From: Haberlea rhodopensis
Lineage: Eukaryota > Streptophyta > Magnoliopsida > Lamiales > Gesneriaceae
Reading direction: 5' to 3'
DNA: 64,000 bases
Assembly: GCA_907163345.1 (NCBI GenBank)
Contig: CAJQUN010000007.1
Coordinates: 3,734,582-3,798,581, forward strand
Shown: one piece after another, positions 44,899 through 58,700 of the stretch
Layout: each line of letters starts with the position of its first letter
Position numbering within the stretch: the stretch's first letter is position 1
Translations under genes and position numbers: made by a program
The notes under the pieces: generated by a model
Database searches by the model: none
Told to the model about the DNA's origin: nothing
Seen by the model: the letters and a program-made list of their open reading frames with translations, nothing else

Positions 44899-45869
44899 GA
44901 CAAAAGCGTGTTGCAGTAAATATCCCATTCCTTAGCACTATATTATAGATTTTAATGTTAATTAGATACAGTGCTAACGGATAAATTTATTAAATTGCCC
45001 AAGTCACCAAAAAAACAAAATCGGAACCCCCCAGAAAGGCACAGCTTTACAGAACTTTTGTCAGTATACTTGCATTAAGTGCACGTGTGAATAATAGGAT
45101 ACTCGGACTAAAGCTTACAAGAGGTGATCAAATGGGACCAAATACAGGGGCCTTTTGTATTGTCGACTTAATGAGACAACGAAGTTCTACTGCTCAGCTA
45201 TTTCAGAGCGAGTAGACATGTGGCATACAAGGTACTCGAAGGACAAGTGTTGTTGAATTACATATGTAATATGTAATTGATTGTATTTTGTAAGTTATTT
45301 TTTGGCCATATTATAGATACAAAATTTGATATTATAGTGTGCTTAAATCTAAGCGAAATAAACAGCTAACAGGAAGATTTTGTTTTGGGCCACACTGTAG
45401 CCAAATATTTGAGATAGTTGTGTGTATGTAATTCATACGGATATTAATTGGCTCAAAGGAAGATCAAATATTTAACCAAATTACATATGCATTTGTGGGA
45501 TTAAATATGTGACAATTATAAGGTTTCCATGTGAAAAATAAGTCGGACCAAAAGATGACTTCTTGTTTGACATGAATTTATTGCCAGTATTTGATTACTA
45601 CACCAAGAATATCACTTACAAATTGTTAATTTATGTCCAAAAACTAAATATCAATGTTATACTAAGTATCTTATTATGGGCTCGCACCTGTATGCATATT
45701 TATTTATATTTTATTTAAATATATGCATGTATTATGATTTATGTGAGCATTATTCTATTTTGTTATGGTAAATTTTATATATGTCAATATTAACAACATT
45801 TGTAAATCAAGGTGAAAAGAAACTTTGTCATACCAATTTTAAATAATTGAAAATCGCTAGAATTGTTCT
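44899..45869. other. Intergenic sequence, no feature recognised
   Basis: A/T-rich, no convincing coding similarity or repeat. Some short stretches may be Copia debris, but I cannot support this. Confidence 0.4.
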
Positions 45870-47375
45870 ATGAGAGGCTCTCGTGAAATTTTATCAGCTG
45901 GTTGTCCAATGCTTGCAATAACGCATTTTCAGTTATGTTTCTTCATCAGGTGGTATTCTCTCTTGTTAGCTATGATTGGTGCTGCTGTTATGGGTTTTCA
46001 TTTGGGTCAACGGAGGCCCCTGGTTGTTAATCCAGATGCTCTTGCAATTGTCTCCCTTCTCCATGTGTTGAAGGCCGACGGTAGGGTTCTTGATATGCTG
46101 GCTGTCGTGGATACTTTTTTCATGTTTTCGTTTCTCGAATCGGCTGGTGTAGCTTGTGTCTTGGCGTTGGCATTCTGGGATTTTCTTCACCCGATCAGGA
46201 CTACTGCTCGGTCTCGCACTCGAGTAGGTGCTATTACATTTGATGCACGGGTGGAGGATCTCATGAATACCCGTTTTGGGCCTTGGGTGTTTATCACCTG
46301 ATCTGGCGGTTAATCATATGTGTGAAGGCACATTTCTTTTATTGAATACTACATCTCTAGCCGCCTACCTGTTTCGATGGCTACGTCCATATGGAGTGTG
46401 ATTGGGTTTAAACGATGCTGGGCTGCCCCTACCTTGTCCGTCTACCATGGTAAGGTTTTTATAAGAAGATTTATCCAGTTTTCTATGTATTAGCAGTGGT
46501 TGCGAGACAACCCCACCAAATATTATGAGCCTCTTCTTGTGGAATGCTCGGGGATCCGGAGAATGCCATGCATCATTTAGCTCATGGATGGATTTTTGTG
46601 AGTTTCTCCCATTTTGGTGCGCTTATATATATTTATATTACCTATTCGCGAGCCATCTTCCCTTTTGGTATTACTATCCAACTCTATATTACCTAGCTCT
46701 CTAATATTACTGATGCATCGTACAATGAGGATATTGCTTACTACGGATTTAGTGATGCTTTGGTGTTGTTACTGTTTGGTTGTTCCTCCATTTGCTCTGT
46801 TATCTAGTATGCCACTCGGTTTTAGTGGTGCAACCTTTTTGGGCTGTTATATTTGGTGCTTTTGGGGTGACACTATTTGGTATTTTTGGTGGTGGTTAAT
46901 TTGTATTACTTCACTGCTAAGGCAATATTTGGTTTTGACTACTGGGCTTCTCGGTTTCATGTGCCATCCAGTGTTGGTTTTTGGTCGATGGTTCGCAACG
47001 TGGGATTCGGTACGAGGACGTGCTCCTTTGTATGTCTTTTACCAGTTTTTATCGCTCGTTTATACTTGTTTATTCCTTCAGTTATAATGGAAGGCAGTCC
47101 CTTTGTTCAACAATATCCTGGACATCATGTTTGAAGGGACCTGGTTTGGACCTGGTGGTCTCAGCACGGTTTAGATCTAGGCATTGTGATGAAGTTGCGA
47201 CTCGCTCTTCCAATAGTCCATTCAGTATGCCTGCCATAGGTGTTGTTATGTACGACACTTGTTTTTGTTGTTGTTTTATTAGTTGTATTATCATGTATAT
47301 TGGGCTTCGGACGGAACTTCTATGTATCCGTCGATTACTTAATATAATTAATGTTATGTTCAAAAAAAATATTAA
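45870..47375 (+). mobile_element. Probable LINE (L1-like) remnant
   Basis: The 143-residue frame 45870-46301 ends with RFGPWVFIT, resembling the (Y/F)GPW motif near the end of plant LINE ORF1. At about 46526, MSLFLWNARGSGECHASF resembles the start of a LINE ORF2 endonuclease. No RT follows, and the segment ends at about 47350 in an atgttcaaaaaaaat tail, like a LINE 3' end. So it looks like an internally deleted copy. The evidence is short motifs only. Confidence 0.45.
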
Positions 47376-47439
47376 CATTTCAATATTTGCTATTAAAATT
47401 TCAAGAAATTGCACGAGCATGTTATGATATTTGCTCAGT

Positions 47440-48570
47440 TGTGTGATTGGACTATACGCTAAGGAAAGATCATCCCACACCTTTGATCGGTGAAGATTCC
47501 GCTGATCAAAGTGGTGTTTTGAAAAGTGGGAGTGATCAAATTGCATGATTCTGATGGTTATGAAACACTTTGATTTTGTATACCATATGCATTACCTGAT
47601 GAAAGTGATGACAAGAAGTCAATACCGAAATAACATATCGTTTTGTTGTAACACAAAAGGTCGCAACAAACACTATTTTGACTAAGTTTATCCCAATGCG
47701 GTACAAAGGAAAATGGAACGTAAGGGAGTACGCCATGGAATGTCCAATCTTATGACTCGACTAAAGCATTCGGATTAGAGTTGTCGGAAGACATACTCAT
47801 GCATTTAGTCTTAATCTCTTTGTTTACATAGTTTACTCCATTCAAAGTAAGCTATAATACTCGGAAGAAAAATTGAGATTTGAATGAGTTTTGCGTAGTA
47901 CCCCCGGTAGGACCGGGAGGAGGAGAGATTCAATCATTGAATTAAGATAAGATTGAAAGTGATAACTTGGCATCTATCCATCAAGAAACACTGGAAAATA
48001 ATGCTATTGTAGAGAATATTAATGTTTTTAAGCTTTATTTAGGTTCTGGATTTCATTTGGATTTTGAAAACACTTTTAGAACATCATTTGAATCAAATTT
48101 GATTTCAGTTTCATACTTGAACAAGTCAGGTTCCCTTTGTTCATTTGGTAATTGAACTTTCAGGATTTTCCAAAATTCAAAAGTGACTGGTAGTGGTTCC
48201 TTGATTGGTAAGCTTTATTAATTGGATATTAATGACTCAAATGACAATGAAAGTATGCATACAAGTAATCATGGCATTAAACACAAATTATCTATTGAGA
48301 AGTCAAAATCCATTAAAACTGTAGTTTATATCCTGAATTGAGTTCTACATAAAGCACTGACTAAAATCACATATGAGATGTGGACAGGCACGAAGCCTAG
48401 CATTTGGTACTTGCATGACTGAGATTGCCAAGCTATGTTTGGACATATAAGCCCAGTGACAAAGCTGGGTTCAAAGGCTGTCAGATGTTTCTTTGTTGGA
48501 TACTCAGAAAGTTTGTCAGGCTTTAAGTTATGATTCATTGTAGGATCAAGTGTTTGCAACTTTACCAAAA
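47440..48570 (+). pseudogene. Degenerate Copia gag-pol fragment
   Basis: Pieces in Copia order: a Gag region (GLELSEDILMHLVLISL, then PFKVSYN) at about 47778-47860; a protease-to-integrase linker (LYLGSGFHLDFENTFRTSFE, SNLISVSYLNKSGSLCSFGN) at about 48036-48153; and an integrase C-terminal piece (WTGTKPSIWYLHDWDCQAMF, KAVRCFFVGYSESLSGFKL) at about 48380-48530. There are large deletions and stops between the pieces. Confidence 0.7.
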
Positions 48571-48706
48571 GATATAGATGGTGGTAATGATGCAACTCTA
48601 ATCTTTAAACCATATAGCAGCCCAAACGTGTGGCACTATCTTACAATTCATGAGAATCGAACGAGGGACCTTGTCTCGGATACCAATTGTCGGATCAAGC
48701 GCTTAC

Positions 48707-50579
48707 TGTTGAGCCTTAAACGCATGGTTGCGTTTAATGCGTTAAATTATCCCCGGTTAATCTTTGAGTTTTGATGATCAACAAAACTTGCATTTGTTAT
48801 ACTAATATGTCTACTTAGTGTACAGGGTTATATTGATAAATTGGTTGGGAAGACCAATGGAAGAGAACCCAAGTTATACAATAACATATGCGAGTTCATA
48901 GGACAAGCATTGATGTTTATCAAGGAATCTATTGAGCTTGGACGAGAAGGAATGACATCTATGAACAACCAATTTAAGTGTTCAACATGTATGGAATGAT
49001 GTTGGAACAATTTCTTATGATGGGATGAAGACCCACAAACCAATGGTCCGTTGGTGGGCAAATTCGTATAGAAGCCAATTGGAGCGCAGTGCAATGTTTT
49101 GATTATATCTCTTGGCTCGATGCTCCGAACAAGGTGAATCCAAAGAGGTTGGAAAGCAAACTCAATATGCTAGATTTCATATTCGAACATATCAGTCCAA
49201 TTCGGATTGCATCATGGAGCAAAATGTCATGGAAGTCATAACAAGTGCAGATTGTAGCAAGGTTTGAGCGACTGTAGCATTTTAGGCATAACTTCTTCAT
49301 ACCTTAATGAAATGCAATGCAATTTTGTACACACCTAGATAAGAGAAAGATCTACAATTTTTATGTTTACCACTTTGCCCAGAAATGAGCTTAAGATGGT
49401 CGAATAGTGCAAAGTTTGAGAGTGCTGAAATCTGGCAGATCACCTCAGGCGATCCGGGACATCCCCTCAGGCGATCCGAGCCATGTTGCGCACCATCGAC
49501 TGAAGCGATGGCACGGTGGGCACGCTGGTGATCAGATCGCCCCAGGCGATGGTCAACCTCGCCCCAGGCGATCCAGAATGCTTCCTAGGCCATTTTTTTG
49601 AAGGGCGATCGCCCCAGGCGATGCACGGAACGCCCGAGGCGATCCAGAACTTTACCTACGGCCTTGTTTATCATTGATGATCGCCCCAGGCGATGGGGAG
49701 ATCGCCCGAGGCGATCTGGGCCAGATTTGACCGTTAAAGGGTGGCGATGGAGATCGCCCGAGGCGATGTCCGAGGCGATCGAGGCGTGATTCAAGCCTTA
49801 TGTGTAGCAACGGCTAGTAGGAGCCTTGTGGGCCTCCTACACTATAAATATTGATGCTTTGGAGCATTTTGAAGACAAGAAACAAGCCTACAAACTTCTA
49901 CAAAGCTTTGATCATTCAAAATTCAAATAGCATTGCAATCTCCATACATTGTTGTTGTATTGGAGCTTGTAATTCATTCTTTTTGTTAGAGTCTTGTTAT
50001 CTTCGTGCGAGTACACCGTGAAGGTGTTTGTTGGTTTATTGTAAAGGTCCTCCAACACCAAAGCAAGTTGGAAAATTGTAAAGTCGCCAACAAGTGAAGT
50101 TGGTGCATGTGTTGTGGCTATCCTTGGAGCCCTTAAGGCCAAGAAGACTCGTGAAGAGTGTTGGTAGCTCGGGAAGAGCTTTGTATACTTGGGAAGAGTA
50201 TTGTGCTCGGGAAGAGCTTGTGTACTCGGGAAGAGTAGTGTGCTCGGGAAGAGCGTTGTAAACTCGGGAAGAGTTGGGTTGTGGCTAACTTGGAGCCCTC
50301 AAGGCCAAGATCGTTTATTCTAGTGGAACCTCGGTTGGAGGTTATCTAACCGGGAAGAGGAGACGTAGGCGATTCATCGCCGAACTTCTATAACAAATCA
50401 TTTTGTTATTTATTGCTTTATTTTTCATTACGCATTTATTTATTTATTCTTTTTATTTATCGATTGACTAAAGGCTTCCGCAAGCGCAAAACTCTTTTAT
50501 TTTTCAAACTCATTTTAAAAAGCTAAAGTAGCCAAGGAATCTCATTCACCCCCCCCTCCCCCCCTCTTCGATTCCAACA
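48707..50579 (+). mobile_element. Solo LTR of the same Copia family as the nested element at 15374-21406
   Basis: 1873 bp, starts TGTTGAGCCTTAAACGC and ends GATTCCAACA, with a perfect TSD CTTAC (48702-48706 and 50580-50584). It is in opposite orientation to the nested copies and more diverged. The dyad cluster (about 49437-49785) and the cttcccgag/cgggaagag repeats (about 50165-50275) are conserved. No internal sequence remains. Confidence 0.93.
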
Positions 50580-50584
50580 CTTAC

Positions 50585-51180
50585 TGCTTTGCCAAAAGCT
50601 ATAACTGGTGGTAATGGTGCAACTCTAATATTTAAACTGTATATCAGCCCAAACGCCACGCTTCGACTATTCTTCAAGCAGAAATAATTATTGCACTCCA
50701 ACTAGATCCCTCGAGTAGATCTTTTTCAAAATGGGGAACGCCAAGTTATCGAGGATGTTCACTTTATTGGGAGTGAGTAAATAGGGAAACTCAAATCTAA
50801 GGGGGAATATATTAATGCTCCTATTGTTGCAACTGAACATGTTCGGGTACTTATTCCTAACGTTGTTTTGGATGCAAATCCGTAGACCTAACAACTTGAT
50901 GATACACCTGATTTGCTACATGCTTAGACAAGCAAGTATCTCAACAACCTCGGGTGTAACTGCCATAAAGGAAGTCCATTAGAGAAAAAGATACACAATT
51001 TCGGATGACCATGCTGTGTATCTCGAGGAACATGAATTGGCATTGGTCTAAAAGACGATCCGACCAATGTAGCTCGAGCTCGGTATGATTGAGCTAGAGC
51101 TCAGAGCTCGGTGACCGGTTGGATGAGCTGGATCTCAGCTAGCCCAGTCTAAATGCATGGTTGAACAACGGTAATACATA
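50585..51180 (+). other. Flank of the solo LTR with a duplicated segment and possible Copia debris
   Basis: 50586-50655 (tttgccaaaagctataactg, then gtggtaatggtgcaactcta) is similar to 48567-48627 on the other side of the solo LTR. Downstream sequence gives short Copia-like fragments (VIEDVHFIGSE) with stops. Nothing else is recognised to 51180. Confidence 0.4.
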
Positions 51181-52340
51181 GGATTATTGTAATGACCTGG
51201 AGATGTTTTTTGTTATAAAAAAAATCATAATAAATAATAATAACATAAGAATAACTAAATAAAGTAATAAAGATTTGGGCCAATCAATTGGCCAATTTCT
51301 CCCACCCATCAGTAGCCAATTCCCCCATTTCTTCTCCACGGTTATTTTCCATTTTCCCCCCAATTTCATTATGTAAACCCAAATCAAATCCAAATCTCAC
51401 GATGCACTCCCAATCACCAAAATTCTTGCTCAATCCATAATATTTTGCCTCGAATCAGTGACACCACTCACCCTATTTAGACCCCTGCCAAATGTAGACC
51501 GAAGGAAAAGCTCAGAGAGTCGAGGCAGATCGAGCGAGAGGGAGTACATAGATTATGAAAGTCTGGTATGAAACTTCACTGTCTCAATTCTTGAAATTTT
51601 GATGTAGTTGTGTTAAATGAAATCATATCATTCATGTAGATGGTTTTGTGAATTATGAATAGTTTACGTGCTTGGATATATGGCTTATTCATGGATTTGA
51701 GCTCTGAAACAGTTCGGGATCGGCTAAACTTACTTGGATTAGTTCATCATTTTCTGTTAGACAAGGTGGTTAAGCTATTTGAATTAAGGTTTTCTTCATA
51801 CTTGGTTGTGCACATAGAAATTGAGATTGATTGGTATATTCAATAATGAATTAAATTTATTTAATATAGCAAGCTGAAATTCCTCTACATGCATTGTGGT
51901 GTATCGATTTCGTTATTCTCTAAAAACAAATATAATAATGATAATAAAATTAAGTTAATGTTGGTTAGAGAATAGATGGTCCATTTTGTCCCTTATTACA
52001 TGTAATTGGGTTAGACTTAATTCAGCTTGGTGCCAAAATGCATAGTGACAAAATTTACTAATAGTTAATTGATTTAAATTGGATTATTTTTTTAGAATGT
52101 ACGATTGATAGTATTGAACTGTATGGTAGGAAATCCATAATATCTTTGGAGATTGATAAAAAAGTTTGTAGCTTAAACAATTTTAGGAAGCTTCGAGGTA
52201 CGTAAAAGTGAGTTGCATTTTTTTCGCAAATTATTTTAAGTATTTTCTATTATTTATTTTTGAAATGTTTTGGAATAGTAAGGATGCGATGCACTTTTGA
52301 AATGATTTTGATGGAAATATGATTTTGTGAAAATGGGTTT

Positions 52341-53820
52341 TGTAGGACCCCGCATACAACTCTCAATAACAAAAGATAAGAGTATCAAGGAATAAGACTC
52401 TAAGAGGGGATTTTATGAAAAATTTGGCAGAGTCACATCGTAAATTGGACTTTCCAAAAAAAAAAAAACGCAACTATAAATACCCCCAGTCTATAAACAC
52501 CAAAATCCATAAATAACTACTACCCAATCAACAATAATAACCAAATCACCATATTTGTAAAAATCAAGCAAGATATTAGTTCCCAACCAGAGAGAAGATC
52601 TAAAAAGAGGAGATCATGAGCTATTTTAGACAAGTTAGTACATCTAAAAAATGAGGACATCAAATGATTCTTACAACTATACAACCACTGACACCTAGCC
52701 CAAGTTCATCTCTGCTATACTTCTAGGCGTGCCAACACTATCTCCCAAGCTCTCCAAAAGTTAGCCATGTCAACTGTTTTTCACAGAAACAGCCCCTACA
52801 CGGGGTAAGCATACCACAATAACATAATAAGATGAATGCACAAGGTAAGATATACAAAATATAATGCTATAAGGTAACATGATACTTCCTAAATCTATTA
52901 GAACATGATGGAGTCTCTCGCATTGTCCATGTTCTCACAATTCCATCGTTTATCACACTCATATTACATAGCATTAAATTCTAAACCCACCATATACACG
53001 TCACATTCACATCGCACGTTCCAGCGGCGACCATAAATTAAATTAACATATCATTGGCTACAGCGGTGACCCCGTTTTACATTCACATTACATCGAAACC
53101 CCCACACTTTATTCGCACATCACTCGTCCCAACGGTGACCCCACACTATATTCACATCACTCATTTCAGTGGCGACCTTATTAACATATTCTCACGTCGC
53201 ACATACTCCGGAGACCCAAAATAATTATAACACATCGCAACACAAAGGTGACCCACACATAATAATACATGTCGCTCAAAACAAAGGCGACCCAAACATA
53301 ATTATAACACATTGCTCAACACAAGGGCGACCTAAACCCAAGCGATTCTTCGTTTTTCAACAACACTGTGAAAAATACATTTATCAATGCTTGTACGTCA
53401 CTATGTGCCTTATCATCGGTGATGAAGGTTAAGCTATCATCCCCGTTGTCCCAATGCCCTAGAAGGCTATGAAATAACCCAACAACTCAATATAAGAATC
53501 AGTAGCTCAACAAGATGATAACATCAATCACCCCAACAATTATCCCTCCAAGCTAGTCTTCTTACTAGTTCAACATCCTCAAATTGTAGCATATACACAC
53601 ATCAAGATATGCTAAGTCGCATTCAAATATGCATAATCATCGTTTATAAACACCAATACATCGTGGAGTACATTTATACATGCCCAAATCTCAATTATAC
53701 ATTCCAATACAAGCTTGTGTACATTTATACATGGACATAAATAATCTCTACATACATTAACACCCCCAAATTCATGCACACAGCACACACACACACACCC
53801 CTTTCTAGCACACACTATTT
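52341..53820. other. Foreign segment replacing part of the 5' LTR
   Basis: Begins gtaggaccccgcatac, ends near cacactatttag, and has no counterpart in the 3' LTR, where about 130 bp of other sequence (60246-60380) stands instead. It contains degenerate tandem units (cacatcgc...ggtgaccca) at about 53020-53335. It may be a solo LTR of another family, but I cannot find a TSD. Confidence 0.6.
53020..53335. repeat. Degenerate tandem repeats of about 40-55 bp
   Basis: Units contain (a/c)ggtgacccc or aggcgaccca followed by cacatcac or acacatcgc. About seven diverged copies are recognisable. Confidence 0.7.
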
Positions 53821-54791
53821 AGGCTTGTTGGCGACGAGAATAAATAAACACATTTTGTTTTACCCGAAGGTGGAGGGGGTATAATATCTGCTGATACCCT
53901 TCCAGCGGGCATAGTCTGGAATGATATCATTGTGCCACCTCCTTAGTTGAGTATTCATTTGTTTCATACAACATGGCTATTGTATTGATATTATGTGGTT
54001 GTTATGTGATCATGTTCGTTATTCATTGGTTATATGTAGTTATTTCCGTTATGATTCTATTTTGTGAAAGTTAGCTCTGTTAACTGCTCAGATTAACCTA
54101 TATACTTGAAAGATATTTTGATATGAAATGTATTATTTTTCGTCACATTATAAAAACAATGATGATTTTACGATTTTTTGCCAAATATTTTATCGTGCTT
54201 ACTATAAAATATTGCAACTCACATTTACCTGTAATGTGACATATTACAGATGGTGTCGAAGATTTAGGTGGGACGAGCAGAGAGCTTATTTAGAAGGATG
54301 ATAAAGTTAATTATTTCATGAACAATGTTTATCTATTTGAGGACATAAATTTAGTTTTATATGTTTTAGTTTGGTGCTGAGGAATTGTGGTTTATTATTG
54401 CAATTGGGATGAGCATTGATGTTGAATTGAGTTATTTGGTTGATCATTGATGCAATTATTAAGTGGAGACTCTGACCATTTTTTATAAGTCAAAGTAAAA
54501 AAATTTAAGTCAACACATTTTAGTTCGTTATGAAATTGGAACGTTTTCGCTATACATAATATCGAGTTGATAACTAATTTTGAATCGAGTGAAGCCTTGT
54601 GTTCAAGCAATTGAATATAGCGGGCGACCCGTTGTGGCAGGCCGTCGCAGTTGATATCAGAGCGTGCTAGTTTATATATTGAGTCTAGACTTTTGTTTAA
54701 GAATAGTAAATTTATGACTTGAATGTTTATGAAATTATTTTCCTACATACGAATCTAACAGTAAACCTCCATTCTTGTTTTAAGATTCAAC

Positions 54792-55760
54792 ATGCCTAGA
54801 GGACAACCTAATAGCAAGCAAAACGATAATCAAGATCAAGGCTCAAATCAGAATCCCGAGGGCGGTAAAAATCAGAATTCAAACCAAAATGAAGGTGGGA
54901 ACCCAAATACAAATTTGGGAACAATGAATGAGGTGAACATCACGAACATATGCCGCATTATAGCTGGAGTTTTACAAAAAAAAAATGTCGTTGCAGCACC
55001 ACGTCAGCCGGACAACAGAGAAGGACCTGAATTTGAGAAGATATAGAGCACTCCGACTGCTGTACTTTGGAAATGAGACCGATCCTTTGAAAGCTGAAGA
55101 ATGGATGACTAAGGTCGATGAACTACTTAAAGCTATAAACATTGTTGATGGAGAAAAAGTTACAGTCCTAGAAGGAAGTATGGGACGAAATCCCATCACC
55201 TGGATGAGTTTTAGAGAGAAATTTTGGAACAATAGTTCCCTGACGCGGTCTGAACGGCTAAAGAAGATGAATTCTTAAGGCTGAGACAAACCGATAATAT
55301 GACTGTGCTGGAATACCTTAGGAAGTTCCAAGAGCTAGGAAGATTCTGTCCTCTATATTTGCAATCTGAGATTACAAGGTTTAGACAGGGTCTTCGCACT
55401 GGCATCAAGCCTAAAGTGGCTCCTCTCATGGACACTAAATTTGATGAACTCGTGGAGAGGGCGTTGTTCGTGGAATCTGAATTGAGGAACCTAGAAACCC
55501 CTCAGAATCAAAAACGAAGCTAGAAGTCAGAAACAGAGAGCAAAGACCGGCGCCTCATAATAGATGAACAATGAGACTAAGAAGAATCATGTCCGCCCAA
55601 AGTGCAATATGAGTCATACATGGGAGTGATACTGGAACACTGGAGGTTGCTTTAAATGTGGATCTAAATATCATTGGATTAGAGAATGTCCCCTTATGAA
55701 GCAAACCACTGGAACAGATCAACAATATGGACAACAACAACGTGGTCCATGCTGAGGAGG
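54792..55760 (+). pseudogene. Gag of the second Gypsy element
   Basis: Starts MPRGQPNSKQNDNQDQ, with a Gln/Asn-rich N-terminus. A frameshift at the A9 run near 54976 and stops at about 55044 and 55276 break the frame. Capsid sequence is still readable (TDPLKAEEWMTKVDELLKAI, FLRLRQTDNMTVLEYLRKFQ). A zinc knuckle is present at about 55650-55695 (CFKCGSKYHWIREC). Confidence 0.85.
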
Positions 55761-58700
55761 ATCGGGAGCTGATTGGAGGTAAATTTAAATTCATGAATTA
55801 TGATGTTTATGTGTTGTTTGATTCTGGAGCCTCAAATTCCTTTATATCTGAGTCTTGCATGGAGAAACTTGATTTGCACATCAATCCACTGTTACATATA
55901 ATGCAAGTACTAAGTCCATTAGAAAAGACAGTCTTACTTAATTGTGCAATGACGTCACACTTATTGTGGAAAATGAAGAATTCAAGGCCAACCTGCTCAT
56001 TATCAACATGAAAGAATTCAACATAATTATGGGAATGGATTGGTTGAGTAGTGCAATGGCTCGCATTGGCTGTTACCGAAAGATTATAACCCTACAAACA
56101 AACTCAGGTAAAGAGATCTGTTATAAGGGCATGAGCTTGCATGAACGATTTTGTGGCCATGTGTCTGAATTGGAAGCATAAATAAGTAAGATTTGCACAA
56201 TAAAGGAATTTTTGGAGGTTTTCCCAAGTATTTGCCATGATTGCCGCCAATTTGAAGCACACATTTTTCATCGATATTATTCCAAGAGCAGAACCGATCT
56301 CCAAAGCACCCTATTGGAGGCCACCATCAGAGTTGAAGGAATTGAAAAAGCAATTGAAAGAACTACAAGATAAAGGTTTCATAAGGCTTAGCGTGTCACA
56401 TTGGGGAGAACCGGTATTGTTTGTGAAGAAAAAAGGACGGCAGCTGAGAATGTGTATTGACTACAGGGAGTTGAATCGAGTCACCGTGAAGAAAAAATAC
56501 CCATTACCGAGAATTGACGATTTGTTTGACCAGCTACAAGGTGCTCGAATATTCTCGAAGATTGACTTGAGATCTGGGTATCATCAACTCATAATTAAAG
56601 AGCAAGACATTCACAAAACAAGCATTCCAAACCAGATATGGACATTATGAATTCTTAGTGACGCCAATGCACCAGGAACATTTATGGCATTAATGAATCA
56701 CGTATTCTGAGAATGGCTTGACAAGTTTGTCATAGTGTTCATTGATGATATACTGATTTATTCCAGATCAAGGGAAGAACACGAGGAAGCATTTGAGAAT
56801 GACCCTAAAGAGGTTACGACAACAACAATTATATGCAAAATTCGAGAAATGTGACTTCTGGCTATATTCAGTATCTTTTCTGGGGCACGTCATTGATGCT
56901 CAAGGAATCCGAGTAGACTCGGCAAAGATCCAAGCCATCACCGAGTGGAAAGTTCCTACATCTGTGACAGAAATTTGAAACTTCTTGGGATTGGCTCGGT
57001 ATTTCGAAAATTTGTGGAAGGGTTTTCACGAGTTGCGTTACCCCTCACGAAGTTAACTAGAAAGGGAGTAAAGTTCGAATGAGATTCCAAGTGTCATAAG
57101 AGTTTTGAGAAGTTGAAAGATGTACTTGTGTCAGCACCCATCCTTACATTGCCTGATGGTCACGAAGGATTCTGTATCTACAACGATGCATCAAAAGAAG
57201 GGTTAGAATGTGTACTCATGCAAAATGGAAAGGTGATTGCATATGCTTCACGACAGTTGAAAGAATACGAAATTAGGTACCCCACCCACGGCATGGAATT
57301 AGCAGCAGTGGTATTCGCCTTGAAATTGTGGCGACACTACCTATACTGGGCCACATGTTATATCTACACATACCACAAGAGTTTAAAATATATATTCACT
57401 CAAAAAGAGTTGAATATGAGGCAGAGGAGGTGGTTCGAGCTGATAATGACTATGATGTGAAATTGCATTATCATCCCGAAAAGAGCAATGCAGTAGCCGA
57501 TGCACTGAGCATGAAGAGTTATGGATCGATGATATTAACTACACAACAAAAACTCAATGATGAGAAGGCCAAGTTAAATCTGAATATCAAATTAAGAGAC
57601 GACCAGGATGGTACGATGATGTTGTGTAACCTCATTTCGCAACCTGATCTTATTGTCAGGATTAAAGAAGCATAATCAAAGGATCATATGTTGCAAGCTT
57701 ACATACATAAGGCGAATCAAACCAAAGGAGTTTTAGAATGCATGAAGATGGAACATTGAGATTCAATGATATACTATTTGTTCCAGCCGTATCAACTCTC
57801 AGGGCGAGTCTTACAAGATTCACAACAGACAGTCATGGCCATGCATCCAGGATAGAATAAAATGTATCAAGATATGAAGCAATTATTCTGGTGGCTAGGT
57901 ATGAAGCAAGATGTCGTGAAATTTGTGTCTAAGTGCTAAGTAAGTCAACAAGTGACAAAAGCCAGCAGGGACCCTGAGAAACTTGGACGTACCAAACTGG
58001 AAATGAGAACATATTACCATGGACTTTGTGACCGGACTACCCAGAACCACGACGCAGAAGGATACATTGTGGGTTATTGTGGATAGACTGACAAAGTGTG
58101 CTGATTTCATACCAGTAAAGAAGACTACATCAATGAATGACTTAGCACATCCCTACATTAATCAAGTGGTATGTTTGCATGGGATACCAGTCAGCATCAT
58201 ATCAGATAGGGATACCCGATTCACCTCTCAATTCCGGAAGAGTTTACAATCCGTGTTGGGAACAAATTTGAAATGCATCACAACTTTTCATCCACAGACA
58301 AACTGACAATCGGAGAGGATGATTCAGATTCTCGAGGATCTATTTAGAGCTCGCGTCTTAGATTTTCAAGGGCAGTGGGGTCACCATTTGAAACTGGCAG
58401 AGTTTGTGTTAAATAACAGTTATCAATCTAGTATCCAGATGGCGTTGTTTGAAGCTTTGTAACACTCTAGTGTTGGTTTGATAGAGGAGAGAAAGTATTG
58501 GAAGAGCCGAATTTGATCAAAATCACGAATGAAAATGTTTCCATGATTAGATAAGATTACTTATAGCTCAGAGTCGCCAGGAAAGTTGGGCTGATATTCG
58601 TAGATGAGATCTAGAATTTCAGCCAGGGGATAAGGTATACTTGAAAGTTTAACCATTCAGGGCAATAATAAGATTTGGCAGACATAGAAAACTAAGTCCG

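Larger units (their letters stand above)
51188..54649 (+). repeat. 5' LTR of the second Gypsy element, enlarged by an insertion
   Basis: Matches the 3' LTR at 51188 to about 52340 and from about 53822 to 54649. The short open frame at 51655-51846 recurs in altered form in the other LTR and is not a gene. Confidence 0.85.

Noticed and set aside
45020..45260. Copia pre-integrase remnant (a VDMWHTRYSK-like reading)
   Set aside because: Only a few residues match, without supporting flanking motifs.
46614..47427. Hydrophobic open frames that look like membrane proteins
   Set aside because: Composition is Phe/Leu/Tyr-rich because of T-rich DNA; overlapping frames look equally hydrophobic, and the region fits a LINE remnant better.
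54792..55046. A host Gln/Asn-rich prion-like protein
   Set aside because: It is the N-terminus of a Gypsy Gag: it lies just after the primer-binding site, and capsid and zinc-knuckle sequence follow.
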